Positions 35,470 to 44,736 of a stretch of 53,894 nucleotides of DNA are shown here, piece by piece; position 1 is the stretch's first letter; every line of letters starts with the position of its first letter. The stretch comes from Lachnoclostridium sp. UBA3262 (GTDB taxonomy: Bacteria; Bacillota; Clostridia; Lachnospirales; Lachnospiraceae): positions 1 through 53,894 of the forward strand of contig DEUM01000007.1 in NCBI GenBank assembly GCA_002362575.1, in the 5' to 3' direction. The notes beneath the pieces are model-generated. The model ran no database searches, had not been told where the DNA came from, and saw only the letters and a program-made list of their open reading frames with translations. Both the position numbers and the translations under genes were made by a program.

Positions 35470-38400
35470 CTATTTTACAGTCACTTTGATTTTCTTAAAG
35501 ACTCCGTTCTCCGCATAGATGTAAACATAGCACTTCCCTTTTTTCTTTCCTCTGAGCACACCCTTCTTGCTGACCGTTGCAATCTTCTTGTTTGCACTCT
35601 CATACGAAAGCTTTCTGTGGTTCAGAAGTTTTTTCCTTGAGCTCGCCTTCACAATCTTCGATTTGATTGTAAATTTCTTTCCTTTCTTAATTTTCACAGT
35701 TTTCTTGTTTACTTTTATAGATTTCGGGTTGGTTCTCTTTCCACCCACTGTCACTACATGAACATTCTTGGATGCAGCAACCGTATATTTCTTGCCGTCA
35801 ACATTCTTGTAGGCTCTGACAATGAACTTATACCCGGTTCCCTTTTTCAGCTTTTTGTATGTGAAGCTGGTCGTCTTTGCCTTTTTGATGGTTTTTAACA
35901 ACTTATATTTGTTGTTTTTCCCGCACTTGCCTGCGTAAATCTGGTAACCGTCTGCTCCCCTGACTTTACTCCACTTGACGGTGATTCTGTTTTTCTTTAC
36001 TTTTATTGCCTTCGCTTGAATTTTGGCGAAATATGAACCTTTTACATCTCCCTCAGACTTCTGGTTCAAAATGTCCTGATCCTTCAAAAGAAGGGTGTCT
36101 GTTTCGATGCCGAGCTCCTGTGCCATCTCCTGAAGCTTCTTGGCTGTCTCCACCGGGACATTCAGCTCTTTAGCTAATCGGTTCACTTTCTCCTTCTGTT
36201 CCGGCGTCAGACCAATTAGGCTATTTCCTGGCGTTGTCCCCGGCTTACTTCCTCCTGGCGTCGTCCCCGGCTTACTTCCTCCTGGCGTTGTCCCTGGCTT
36301 ATTTCCTCCCGGCGTCGTACTGCCTCCACTGCCGGAAGATCCGCTTCCGGTCACACTTCCCTTGTTCGTACAGCCTGTGATTATGCCATCGTTCTTTCCG
36401 GCAATGCCTCCCACGTCATTCCGTCCGGTCACGGTAACATCCAAAGTACAGTTTTTAATCATTCCGGTATCGGTGTTCTTTCCGGCGATTCCTCCCACAT
36501 TGTCTTTTCCTGTCACGCTTCCCTCAATGATAAGGTTTTCGATTGTTCCAGCATTGACTCCAAAAAATCCCTGATTATCCTTCGGCTCGCCGCCACTAAT
36601 TTTTAACCCTTTCACAGTCTTCCCATCTCCGTCAAACGTTCCGGTAAACGGATGCTCTACCGTTCCAATCGGTGTCCATGGACTGCTTTCTTCTGTGAGT
36701 GTAATTCCCTCTTCTGTCTCAATTTTATAATAAGCCTTTTTCGGGTCCTTCCCACTGTTTACCAGTCCTGCCAATTTTTTCAAATCTTCTTCTGTCTTAA
36801 TCACATACGGCTTTTCTTCTGTTCCGATTCCTTCAAAAGACACTTCGGTAATATTTCCTGCCAGATCAATAGTTCCACCTTTTAAAAACGTTTGTTCTTC
36901 TCTAGTCCCAATCTGAACCTTTCCTCCCACCGGTACTGTGATATTTCCATCTTTGTCTGCTATTGCCTTTTTACCAGCCGGTGCCGTTACTGTAATGTCT
37001 CCGACTATAATTGTTCCACCCTCTGCATTTTCGTTTTTGTCAACCGTTCCTCCAGCTGGCAGCGTTACTACTTCTCCGGTTCCAATCTGAACCTTTCCTC
37101 CTGCCGGTACCGTGATGTTTCCGCCTGTATCAACCATTCCTCCATTTGACAGGGTTATCTCCTTGCCGCCTTTGGTCTGGACTTTCCCGCCGGCTGGGAC
37201 GGTAATCTTTCCGTCAGAAAAAACCTCAATACTCTGTGCCTGCGGCAGTCTGACCGTTATATCAACGGTTCCATCGCTCCCCTTGTCAATTGTAACTGTG
37301 CCGTCCGAACCGTTATTTATAGTTGCGTCTGCAAACACACCACTTCTCCCTGATTCCAATATGGTTGAATTGACCTCTCCTGCTTCTGCCATCGTGGCAT
37401 AAGACAGATTGTCTTCGGTTGTTTCCAACCAGATTTTACAGTCTGCCAGATTAATCTCTCCTGCTATCCCACAAGCTGTCTGAATCTGACTCTTTGTAAC
37501 GACTGTCGTCTTACCTACTGGTACGCTGTAGTACCAGTTCTCGGTTCCGTCATTTCCCTGCACCACAAGAGAAACCGTTCCCATTGCATTTGCATCCTTT
37601 CGGGCCTCAATCCCACCGGATGTGGTATCATATATCACAGTTCCGATTTTCTGATTGTTTCCATTCAATCTCAATGTCATTGCCGCCATATCATGGGGTG
37701 TCGTTATACCGCCTGACGTTCCATCGTATATCTTTCCTGACACTGCCTCTCTGGAAGATGATGTTTTCGCAGCAGATGAAAAGAGCACCGATGACAAATT
37801 TAGGCTGAACGCAGGTGACACCCCACTCTCATAATCCCTTCTAACAGAATGTCCAGATACATAAGCGCCCCGCCCCGCCTCCATCACATAGTTACTAAGA
37901 GCGCTGTACGGCGTGCGCAGCCAAAAGTCCATATCTCGCAACACGGTCCAATATGGAACCCTCGAAATCTCAATCTGATTACTGCTTCCTGCTTTTATAG
38001 TTCTAACATCAAAATTGTCCAGTGATGCCTCCAATGATGCCAGTGCATACAACTTGGCTGTAGTAGTATAGTCCACATCATTTTTACTATCATGCGTTGT
38101 CACTGTGGTCTCATTCATCAACTTCTGTTCTGCAGCAGAAAAATAGTTTGTGCTCCCAGCCATCTCATTCAGTTGTTTGTAAAGTTGACTTGCTCCGTAG
38201 TGGTTATCATATACATTTATGATTTTTTCCTCTGCTCCATATCCAGTATTGGCACCGGCAGTATATGAACTATCCCCCGCAAATTCTCCTGATGCTATCG
38301 AATCTGCAGCAAAAAGGACGGTATTCTCTCCCGCCACACCGTTGTCTTGTCCTAAGATATACCAGTTCTGTACTGCATTTTTACTGTTCTTACCGAAAGT

Positions 38401-38610
38401 GAGCTTTCCATACGTATCGGTATCGCTGGTTCCATTCTCGTTCGGGCTGAATGCCGTCATTAACTGCTCCTTTGTGGCAAACGCAAATAGGCTAAGTTCT
38501 GACGTTTCTGCCGCCTGAACCTTCGTACTAAACACCGGTAATGAAGTTATTATCATTGCCACTGCCAGTAACAGTGAACCGGCTTTTCTCTTTAAATTTC
38601 TTTGGTTCAA
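35470..38610 (-). CDS. Large secreted repeat protein with GLUG-like and Lys-rich Ig-like domains
   Basis: TTG start at 38610 after GGAGG; signal peptide 'LLLAVAMIITSLPVFSTKVQA'. Next come a DUF6273-like domain (about 35-300, 'WYILGQDNGVAGENTVLFAA'), three or four 'ITVPAGGKVQ'-type beta repeats (about 465-590), GLUG-type repeats 'GTFDGDGKTVKGLKI' and 'NVGGIAGKN', and a 'GGSKPGTTP' tandem linker. The protein ends with a fibronectin-III-like domain and a Lys-rich Ig-like domain like those in the two xylan enzymes. No sortase motif or terminal helix is present, so retention is probably by the Lys-rich modules. An adhesion or surface role is inferred. Confidence 0.8.
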   Translation of the reverse strand: MNQRNLKRKAGSLLLAVAMIITSLPVFSTKVQAAETSELSLFAFATKEQLMTAFSPNENGTSDTDTYGKLTFGKNSKNAVQNWYILGQDNGVAGENTVLFAADSIASGEFAGDSSYTAGANTGYGAEEKIINVYDNHYGASQLYKQLNEMAGSTNYFSAAEQKLMNETTVTTHDSKNDVDYTTTAKLYALASLEASLDNFDVRTIKAGSSNQIEISRVPYWTVLRDMDFWLRTPYSALSNYVMEAGRGAYVSGHSVRRDYESGVSPAFSLNLSSVLFSSAAKTSSSREAVSGKIYDGTSGGITTPHDMAAMTLRLNGNNQKIGTVIYDTTSGGIEARKDANAMGTVSLVVQGNDGTENWYYSVPVGKTTVVTKSQIQTACGIAGEINLADCKIWLETTEDNLSYATMAEAGEVNSTILESGRSGVFADATINNGSDGTVTIDKGSDGTVDITVRLPQAQSIEVFSDGKITVPAGGKVQTKGGKEITLSNGGMVDTGGNITVPAGGKVQIGTGEVVTLPAGGTVDKNENAEGGTIIVGDITVTAPAGKKAIADKDGNITVPVGGKVQIGTREEQTFLKGGTIDLAGNITEVSFEGIGTEEKPYVIKTEEDLKKLAGLVNSGKDPKKAYYKIETEEGITLTEESSPWTPIGTVEHPFTGTFDGDGKTVKGLKISGGEPKDNQGFFGVNAGTIENLIIEGSVTGKDNVGGIAGKNTDTGMIKNCTLDVTVTGRNDVGGIAGKNDGIITGCTNKGSVTGSGSSGSGGSTTPGGNKPGTTPGGSKPGTTPGGSKPGTTPGNSLIGLTPEQKEKVNRLAKELNVPVETAKKLQEMAQELGIETDTLLLKDQDILNQKSEGDVKGSYFAKIQAKAIKVKKNRITVKWSKVRGADGYQIYAGKCGKNNKYKLLKTIKKAKTTSFTYKKLKKGTGYKFIVRAYKNVDGKKYTVAASKNVHVVTVGGKRTNPKSIKVNKKTVKIKKGKKFTIKSKIVKASSRKKLLNHRKLSYESANKKIATVSKKGVLRGKKKGKCYVYIYAENGVFKKIKVTVK
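36227..36316. repeat. 27-bp tandem repeat encoding GGSKPGTTP
   Basis: About three and a half near-identical 27-bp units with core GGCGTCGTCCCCGGCTTACT, inside the surface protein linker. Copy number may vary between strains. Confidence 0.75.
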
Positions 38611-38812
38611 TTTTCAATTCCTCCAATCCTTTTTATTTATGTCTGCAAAGCAAAAAACTTTTATGACAAGTCCTATATTAAAATATTTTGTAGCAAAAAT
38701 AAAGCAGCTGGCACATTTGTTGCCAGCCGTTTACTTTCAGGATGAAAATACCGAATATTTTATGTTATAATATTTAATAAATGCCTATCATAATTGTATA
38801 AAGGGGGTAACT

Positions 38813-39502
38813 ATGGACAGGATTCTGATGATAGATGACGATAAATCGATACTGGACGACAACCGGATGTTTTTTGAATCCATGGGGTATAAGGTAATCT
38901 GTACACAGACGGCGGAGGAGGCGGAACAAATCATTCTGTCCGCTTCACTGGACTGTATTCTTCTGGATGTTGACCTGCCCGGCATGGATGGTTTTACTCT
39001 GTGTGAAAAGATACGGCAGCAGACAGGCATACCTCTTTTGTTCCTTTCCGGATACACGCAGGAACAAAGCCGTATCCGGGGACTGTCCATCGGCGGAGAC
39101 GACTATATCTGCAAGCCCTACAGCATGGAGGAGCTGGAGCTGCGTGTGCGTGCCCGCATCCGTGCCGGACGGGCAGCGGAACCGCCAAAAACACTGTACT
39201 TTGGTAATCTCACCATTAACCCTGCAAACCGCAGTGTGAGCTATGGCGAGATTTCAGCGGATTTTTCCACCTTTGAATTTGATGTGCTCTATTTTCTTGC
39301 CAGACACCCCGGGGAGATATTTACCTACGAACAAATCTTTGATTCCGTATGGAAAGCCCCGATCAATAAAGGGTTAAAATCGCTGCAGGTCATAATCGGA
39401 CGCATACGTAAAAAACTGCTTGTGCTCTGCCCGGAACACGATTACATCCAGACAATCCGGCGCAAGGGATACTTTTTCGCTCCGGATTCGCAAGCTGATT
39501 AG
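38813..39502 (+). CDS. OmpR/PhoB-family response regulator
   Basis: The receiver domain has 'LMIDDDKSI', phospho-Asp in 'CILLDVDLPGMDGF' and Lys in 'DDYICKPYSMEELELRVRAR'. A winged-helix DNA-binding domain follows ('FEFDVLYFLARHPGEIFTYE', 'VIIGRIRKKL'). 229 residues, complete, RBS AAGGGGG. Its probable kinase lies 1.65 kb downstream on the same strand, on the other side of a surface-protein gene on the opposite strand. Its stop overlaps the surface gene's stop by four bases. Confidence 0.93.
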   Translation: MDRILMIDDDKSILDDNRMFFESMGYKVICTQTAEEAEQIILSASLDCILLDVDLPGMDGFTLCEKIRQQTGIPLLFLSGYTQEQSRIRGLSIGGDDYICKPYSMEELELRVRARIRAGRAAEPPKTLYFGNLTINPANRSVSYGEISADFSTFEFDVLYFLARHPGEIFTYEQIFDSVWKAPINKGLKSLQVIIGRIRKKLLVLCPEHDYIQTIRRKGYFFAPDSQAD

Positions 39503-41112
39503 CGCAGCCTGCGGTGTCTGACAAAGAGAATCATACCGGCGGCTGCTCCGAATACCAAAACTGCTGCCGGCAGCACCCATGGAACACCTACATTATTTTT
39601 TCCCCCGGTGTCTGGTTGTTTCACATCACCCGTGGCGTCCGCAAGCTGACCGGAACCAGAAGCTTTTTCGGTCTGTTCCTTCCGTGTGTTATCGCCGTCC
39701 ATGGTGTTACCATTTATATTGGAACGACCTGCCGGTTTCCCTGCTGTTTTGGTATTATCTGCCGTATTCCTTTTGTTTTTATCCGAAAGCACATCCGAAG
39801 AAATTACCGGCGTTTTGCCCTGCTGTCTGGCTTCTACCGGTATATTCTTCTGGGCAGAATCCGCTTCCCCAGCGCCCGGCTTATCACTGCTGTCATCATT
39901 TTTCTTCGGTTTGGGCGAAACGGAACTTTCCGGTACCGGAGCCGGCTCCTTTGGCGGATTTACGATTGCCGTGCCGCCACCCCGGCTTCCACCCTGATCT
40001 TCCACTTTGCTCAAATCATCCACGGCAAACCGAAGCACATTGGAATATATTTCTTCCCCACCGTCACTGCAACGAAGGCGGATATAAATATACGGATTTG
40101 CAGAAGTATCCCAATCTGCTTTTGCTACTCCGATGAAAAAAAGTTCCTCCACATCGGAAACAGACTCCGTATCATACAAAATCCAGTTGTTAAGGTCAAA
40201 GGAATATTCCATTGCTACGCGTATCGGCAGCTTCTCCTCCGGTTTTGTATAACCGCCTTGGAATACATATGCTGAATAGCTGAGTGATGCACTTACATCT
40301 GTGAAGGTCAGGGGAGCATCATTATAGACAACCGTGCATACAGGAGGTTCCAGAGAAGCCGCCCCCTGAAATGTACCCTGCACGGTAAACCGCCGTCTCT
40401 CCTGCTGCGCCTTCTCCGTACCTGCCGTTTCCCATGTGACGGGTATTTCTTCACCAAAATACTTCTGTCCTTTCCGGATGACCTGACTGACAACCACACT
40501 GGGAAGCACATCCACTGCCTCCTGTCCGGGGCTGGCAACGGCAGTAACCGGTGTGTTATATATGACTAACGGCATTTGGGCATACCGGATATCCCCCGAT
40601 ATGGCGCAGTTCTGCACAACCAGTCCGGCACCCTCCTCCTGCACCAGTACATACCCTCCGGCGTCCTTTGTCCTGCCAGTCGTTTTTTCCGCCTCTGCCG
40701 GATTAGCAGCTTTTTCTTCAATGGCACATCCCTCCATGAAAAGAAGCCCTCCCGCAGCCACGCGGAACACTCCCTTTTCATCCGGAGTTCCATAGAACGT
40801 AAGGCGGTCATCACTGAGAAAGCTGATTTCTCCCGTAACGGTAATGGAAAATCCGTTTGTATCCACGGTAATCGTCGGCTGTCCATGTCTGTCAGGCATA
40901 TAATACCATGTATCAGAAAGCGTAATATCCGCCGCCAGACTCACGGTACCGCCAAGCCCTATATGCGACTCCATCCACGAAACCAGCTCCGGTCCGGTGG
41001 ACACTGTATCCGCCTGCAGTTCATTTTCCGTTGCGTAAACGGTATGGGATATGTATAATGTTGATAATATTGTAAGTAACAGCAGTACAAATACATTTAG
41101 TATCTTTTTCAT
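39499..41112 (-). CDS. Surface protein with C-terminal sortase-type anchor
   Basis: Signal peptide 'KKILNVFVLLLLTILSTLYI'; a beta-helix-like region (about 45-180, 'TVSLAADITLSDTWYYMPDR'); Ig-like parts; a Pro/Ser/Lys-rich stalk (about 390-480); then QPDTGG, a hydrophobic helix 'WVLPAAVLVFGAAAGMILFV' and a basic tail. That is a classic cell-wall sorting signal with Q in place of L. It stands between a response regulator and a kinase and is divergent from the kinase (44 bp gap), so it may be their target or a co-sensor. Confidence 0.8.
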   Translation of the reverse strand: MKKILNVFVLLLLTILSTLYISHTVYATENELQADTVSTGPELVSWMESHIGLGGTVSLAADITLSDTWYYMPDRHGQPTITVDTNGFSITVTGEISFLSDDRLTFYGTPDEKGVFRVAAGGLLFMEGCAIEEKAANPAEAEKTTGRTKDAGGYVLVQEEGAGLVVQNCAISGDIRYAQMPLVIYNTPVTAVASPGQEAVDVLPSVVVSQVIRKGQKYFGEEIPVTWETAGTEKAQQERRRFTVQGTFQGAASLEPPVCTVVYNDAPLTFTDVSASLSYSAYVFQGGYTKPEEKLPIRVAMEYSFDLNNWILYDTESVSDVEELFFIGVAKADWDTSANPYIYIRLRCSDGGEEIYSNVLRFAVDDLSKVEDQGGSRGGGTAIVNPPKEPAPVPESSVSPKPKKNDDSSDKPGAGEADSAQKNIPVEARQQGKTPVISSDVLSDKNKRNTADNTKTAGKPAGRSNINGNTMDGDNTRKEQTEKASGSGQLADATGDVKQPDTGGKNNVGVPWVLPAAVLVFGAAAGMILFVRHRRLR

Positions 41113-41155
41113 AACCGTGCTCCTTTTTATCTATAATACGAGGTGAAATAATAGA

Positions 41156-43156
41156 ATGAATCATACATTTTTAAGACGCAAAACCTTACAGCCGCTTTTA
41201 ACCGTAACCGTTGCCATTTTCCTCACGCTGGCAGGAATACGGCTGCTTTCTGTCTATGACAATAAGTATACAAAAAAAGCGCAGACCGTGCAAGGTATTA
41301 CATCCATAATACTGGAAAATGGCAGCTGCTTCCTTGTGGACAACTGGGAACTCTATCCCGACCAGCTTCTCGTTCCGGAGGATTTTACTGCCAGCACCCC
41401 GTCTCCACGCTATATAACATGGCTTGGGGAATATCCAAACCTCTCTGCCTTCCATACAGACGGCAATCCTTACGGCTGCGCCACCTACCGCCTGCTTCTT
41501 CAGGGAAATGGCACAGTGACACTCTATCTTCCCGAGCCTCTTTGTGCCACCAAGGTGTTTGTGAACGGCATAAATCTTGGAGGAGCCGGAGAAACCGTAC
41601 CCGGACGGTATTCCCCTCTCATTCGCGATACCGCATATTCTTTTGCCATTGATAAATCCACAGAGCTTATCATACAGGTTTCCAACTATTCCCATTACTA
41701 TGGCGGTCTCTGGTATCCTCCTGCAATCGGAACTCCTGACAGCATCAGCCATCTTACCGCTTACCGCATCCTCTTTTATGGGCTGCTGTTTTTCACATCC
41801 CTGACACTGTCACTGTTTTGTACGGTATTCAAAAGGGAGAAACCCTCTACGCCCATCCTTTTCTATTTTGGTATGCTAAGTCTGTCCTTTGCCCTGCGAA
41901 TCTGCTATCCATTCCTCCGGCTTGCGGGAATTCCACTGATACGCTCCCTGTATGCCTTAGAGGACTGCATGGCCTTAACCGGGCTTATGTTTGCCCTTAA
42001 GATTGCATTTTCCCTCTTCCTGCCAGAAAAATACCGTAAGCTGCCCGCCTTCGTCCACATGCTCACTCTCGGAATGTGCGCTGCCTCCGTCATCCTGCCT
42101 GTCTTCATCCTGCCCGCCTTCCCCGCCTTGGTACAATGGTACGGTATTCTCATTTCCTGGTATAAGGTTTTGGCCGCCATTCTTCTCACCGGCTCCGCAT
42201 TTTGCGGATGCCTGACCGGACGTCCGCACATCCTGATTCCACTTGCGGCATCCGCCGTAAACGGCGTCTGCCTTCTTTACAGTGTCCTGACAATCGGACA
42301 TTTTGAACCTGCCATCGGCGGCTGGCCGGAGGAATATGGTGCCTTCGGCATGGTTGTCGCCTTTGCCATACTGATGATACAGAGAAACCGGGATATCATG
42401 GCGGAAAATATCCAGCTAAATCTCCACCTTCAAGAAGAAGTGGAGAAAAAGACATTTCATCTGCATCAGCTCCTCTCCGAACGGGGACAGCTCATCACCG
42501 AACTTGGACACGATATGAAATCCCCCCTTACCTCCCTCTCCAACATGGCACAAATCATTCGCAGCAATGATATCATGGTGGACCAGAATACCATAGAAAA
42601 AATATCCTATATTGAGGAGCAGTGTGCGCTTTTATCCCATCGGCTGCAGTCCATCCAGACTCTGGCATCCGAGGCAAGCACCCCACCTCATATGGAAGTC
42701 CTTGACTTAAACCGGTTTCTTGCTGATTTTCACTACAGTATCTGCCCCGTTATTGAGATGAGCGGACCGGATTTTTATTATGAGGCTTCCGGGCAATCCT
42801 GCCGTATTATGGCAGATCCAGAGAAATTATCCCGTGCTCTGGAAAATCTGCTATACAATGCCGCAGATTTTACTCCTGCCGATGGAAAAATCACCCTCTC
42901 CCTAAAGCAAGAAAATGGATTTGCCTACATTCATGTATCGGATACCGGCTGTGGTATACCGGAAAAAGAGCTTTCACATATCTTCCAGCGCCTTTACACC
43001 ACCCGCAGGGAGGAAGGCGGACAGGGGCTTGGTCTTTCCATTGCAAAAACGATTATTACTGAACATCAAGGGGAGATTTCCGTAATATCAGAGGAGGGAA
43101 GGGGAACGACCTTTGTAATTCGGATTCCATCCATAGAGGCGGATGAAACAGACTAA
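41156..43156 (+). CDS. 7TM-DISM-type sensor histidine kinase
   Basis: 666 residues: N-terminal membrane helix (about 12-30); an extracellular jelly-roll DISMED2-like domain ending 'SHYYGGLWYPPAIGTP'; seven membrane helices (about 200-405); HisKA 'ELGHDMKSPLTSLSNMAQII' with the phospho-His; and an HATPase with 'ALENLLYNAADF', 'VSDTGCGIPEKEL' and 'GLGLSIAKTIITEHQG'. It autophosphorylates on sensing an extracellular ligand, probably a carbohydrate or cell-wall product. The likely partner regulator is at 38.8 kb. Confidence 0.92.
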   Translation: MNHTFLRRKTLQPLLTVTVAIFLTLAGIRLLSVYDNKYTKKAQTVQGITSIILENGSCFLVDNWELYPDQLLVPEDFTASTPSPRYITWLGEYPNLSAFHTDGNPYGCATYRLLLQGNGTVTLYLPEPLCATKVFVNGINLGGAGETVPGRYSPLIRDTAYSFAIDKSTELIIQVSNYSHYYGGLWYPPAIGTPDSISHLTAYRILFYGLLFFTSLTLSLFCTVFKREKPSTPILFYFGMLSLSFALRICYPFLRLAGIPLIRSLYALEDCMALTGLMFALKIAFSLFLPEKYRKLPAFVHMLTLGMCAASVILPVFILPAFPALVQWYGILISWYKVLAAILLTGSAFCGCLTGRPHILIPLAASAVNGVCLLYSVLTIGHFEPAIGGWPEEYGAFGMVVAFAILMIQRNRDIMAENIQLNLHLQEEVEKKTFHLHQLLSERGQLITELGHDMKSPLTSLSNMAQIIRSNDIMVDQNTIEKISYIEEQCALLSHRLQSIQTLASEASTPPHMEVLDLNRFLADFHYSICPVIEMSGPDFYYEASGQSCRIMADPEKLSRALENLLYNAADFTPADGKITLSLKQENGFAYIHVSDTGCGIPEKELSHIFQRLYTTRREEGGQGLGLSIAKTIITEHQGEISVISEEGRGTTFVIRIPSIEADETD

Positions 43157-43170
43157 ATCCCTAAGTATGC

Positions 43171-43235
43171 AATATCTGCGCTCATGAAAACTGCCTTTTT
43201 AATGCCCGACATGGTAATGCAATCATGGACTGCGA
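43171..43235 (+). pseudogene. Remnant of an Abi_2/AbiF-type gene
   Basis: The plus strand reads 'NICAHENCLFNARHGNAIMD', matching 'NICAHGNRLFNVRHGNAIMD' of the intact Abi protein at 51.3-52.3 kb, with roughly 83-84% nucleotide identity over ~63 bp. Upstream and downstream coding is lost; only the conserved RNase-like 'R-N-x-C-A-H-x-x-R' region is left. Confidence 0.7.
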
Positions 43236-43679
43236 CGTAAACGCTCCATAGTGGGTACTATGCTCAGAGTAATCAAAGATGCAAATGGGTTAAAAAAAGC
43301 GTACCACTATTTCTAATGATACGCCCATCCCGTTCAATTTCTAAGAGCCTGTTGTCCGCTTTTTATCAGCAAGGTGGACACTACATAGACACGTTGATTG
43401 CGGGAAACCTTTATTTTCCGTTTGTGTTCCCACATCCAATATCAACTACCACTAAAACATCAAAGTAGTTTTTGAGGTGCTTATTTCGGATTTTTTCACC
43501 CTCCGAAGTGAACATGAAATGCTTTGCAAAGTACCTAAAATAAGGGGGCCTACGAGGTTTTCTTTTGTATCAACACAATAGTCTCAACATGTTTATCATT
43601 GTCCAAACTCATATTTCCACCAATATCTTAAAAGGGGTGTCTTTTTTATCCCAGCATTTACATAAATATACTTTTAAAT
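43236..43679. other. Gene-poor scar region
   Basis: It contains a minus-strand terminator (43291-43324: GCGTATCAT pairs with GTGGTACGC, then TTTTTTT) and a 34-codon minus-strand frame (43411-43515, begins MFTSEGEKIRNKHLK) of doubtful reality. No promoter or complete gene is seen. It looks like debris between the kinase gene and the second accessory island. Confidence 0.5.
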
Positions 43680-44702
43680 TCAATTCTTACCGTTTTTCTT
43701 CACTGTGCTGTGAATATTTTTAATACTTTCCAAATATTCTTCTTCAACCGGCGATAAGTTCTGATCTTGATATTTCCTATATTCTTCTGTTGCTTTTTCA
43801 ATTGCCTGTATATGACTAATCGTTCCGGCTCCTTGCAACACTTTTTCACCTGTAGTTTTTAAAACACTATCAAGGTGCTCCACATAATCTGCCATATACA
43901 TAGGATTGTGGCGCATAGCTTGAATCTCCGCAAAATCAAAATATCCCGATACAATATTATTTAGTATCTTTAACTCTTCATCATTGAGATAATTTTTTGC
44001 AATACTGATATCTTTCAATACAGGAAAATCACCAGAAAAGCTTTTCAATCCCATAAAAGGCTGACTGGCGTCCGCACGCTCGTATATAACTTCTGCTGCT
44101 GTATGTCCGTGTGCTGCATAGTGTAATTTATTTTGTACCATTTTGAAAAACGCAATGGATTCACTACTTTTGGGATCATAATCAACACTTGTTGCATAAA
44201 GGTCAAGTACCTGTCGGTACATAACCTTTTCAGATGAGCGAATATCCCGAATACGGTCTAATAACTCTTTCCAGTAATTACCGCCACCCAGATTTTTCAG
44301 CCGTCCATCATCCATCGTAAAGCCTTTTACCATGTACTCTTTTAATCGTTCGGTAGCCCACCGACGAAAATTTGTAGCAATCTTGGATTTTACTCTATAT
44401 CCAAGAGAAATAATCATGTCAAGATTATAATGGATTGTATTATAGTTTTTTCCATCAACTGCAGTTGTTCGGAATTTCCGAACAACTGACTCTTCATCCA
44501 ATTCTTCCTCTTCAAAAATATGCTTGATATGCTCACTGATATTAGATTTACTGGTTTTGAAAAGTTCACATAATTGTGCCTGCGTAAGCCAAACCGTTTC
44601 ATCCTCGAATTTAACATCTATTTTCGTCTGTCCATCATCCGTTTGATATATGATGATTTCACTCTCTGTAATATTTATATTATCTTTGTTGTTCTCCACC
44701 AT
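43680..44702 (-). CDS. RhuM-family protein, copy 2
   Basis: 340 residues with the same features as copy 1: 'VKFEDETVWLTQAQLCELFK', 'HYNLDMIISLGYRVKSKIAT', 'TMDDGRLKNLGGGNYWKELL', 'HGHTAAEVIYERADASQPFM'. It begins 34 bp after the STAND-like gene ends and probably shares its transcript. RhuM has no settled function. Being the second gene of an NTPase operon suggests an accessory or effector role there. Confidence 0.88.
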   Translation of the reverse strand: MVENNKDNINITESEIIIYQTDDGQTKIDVKFEDETVWLTQAQLCELFKTSKSNISEHIKHIFEEEELDEESVVRKFRTTAVDGKNYNTIHYNLDMIISLGYRVKSKIATNFRRWATERLKEYMVKGFTMDDGRLKNLGGGNYWKELLDRIRDIRSSEKVMYRQVLDLYATSVDYDPKSSESIAFFKMVQNKLHYAAHGHTAAEVIYERADASQPFMGLKSFSGDFPVLKDISIAKNYLNDEELKILNNIVSGYFDFAEIQAMRHNPMYMADYVEHLDSVLKTTGEKVLQGAGTISHIQAIEKATEEYRKYQDQNLSPVEEEYLESIKNIHSTVKKNGKN

Positions 44703-44736
44703 TCAGTCCCCTTCCTGTTTTTCATGTATTTTCAAA

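Noticed and set aside
36140..36574. Plus-strand frame with PPGVVPGL repeats
   Set aside because: Antisense of the GGSKPGTTP tandem linker, with no ribosome site.
38700..38735. Hairpin GCTGGCA/TGCCAGC upstream of the response regulator
   Set aside because: A 7-bp stem with no T-run and no clear gene to terminate; function undetermined.
43411..43515. 34-codon minus-strand frame beginning MFTSEGEK
   Set aside because: Readable, but no ribosome site and in scar DNA; not enough to call a gene.
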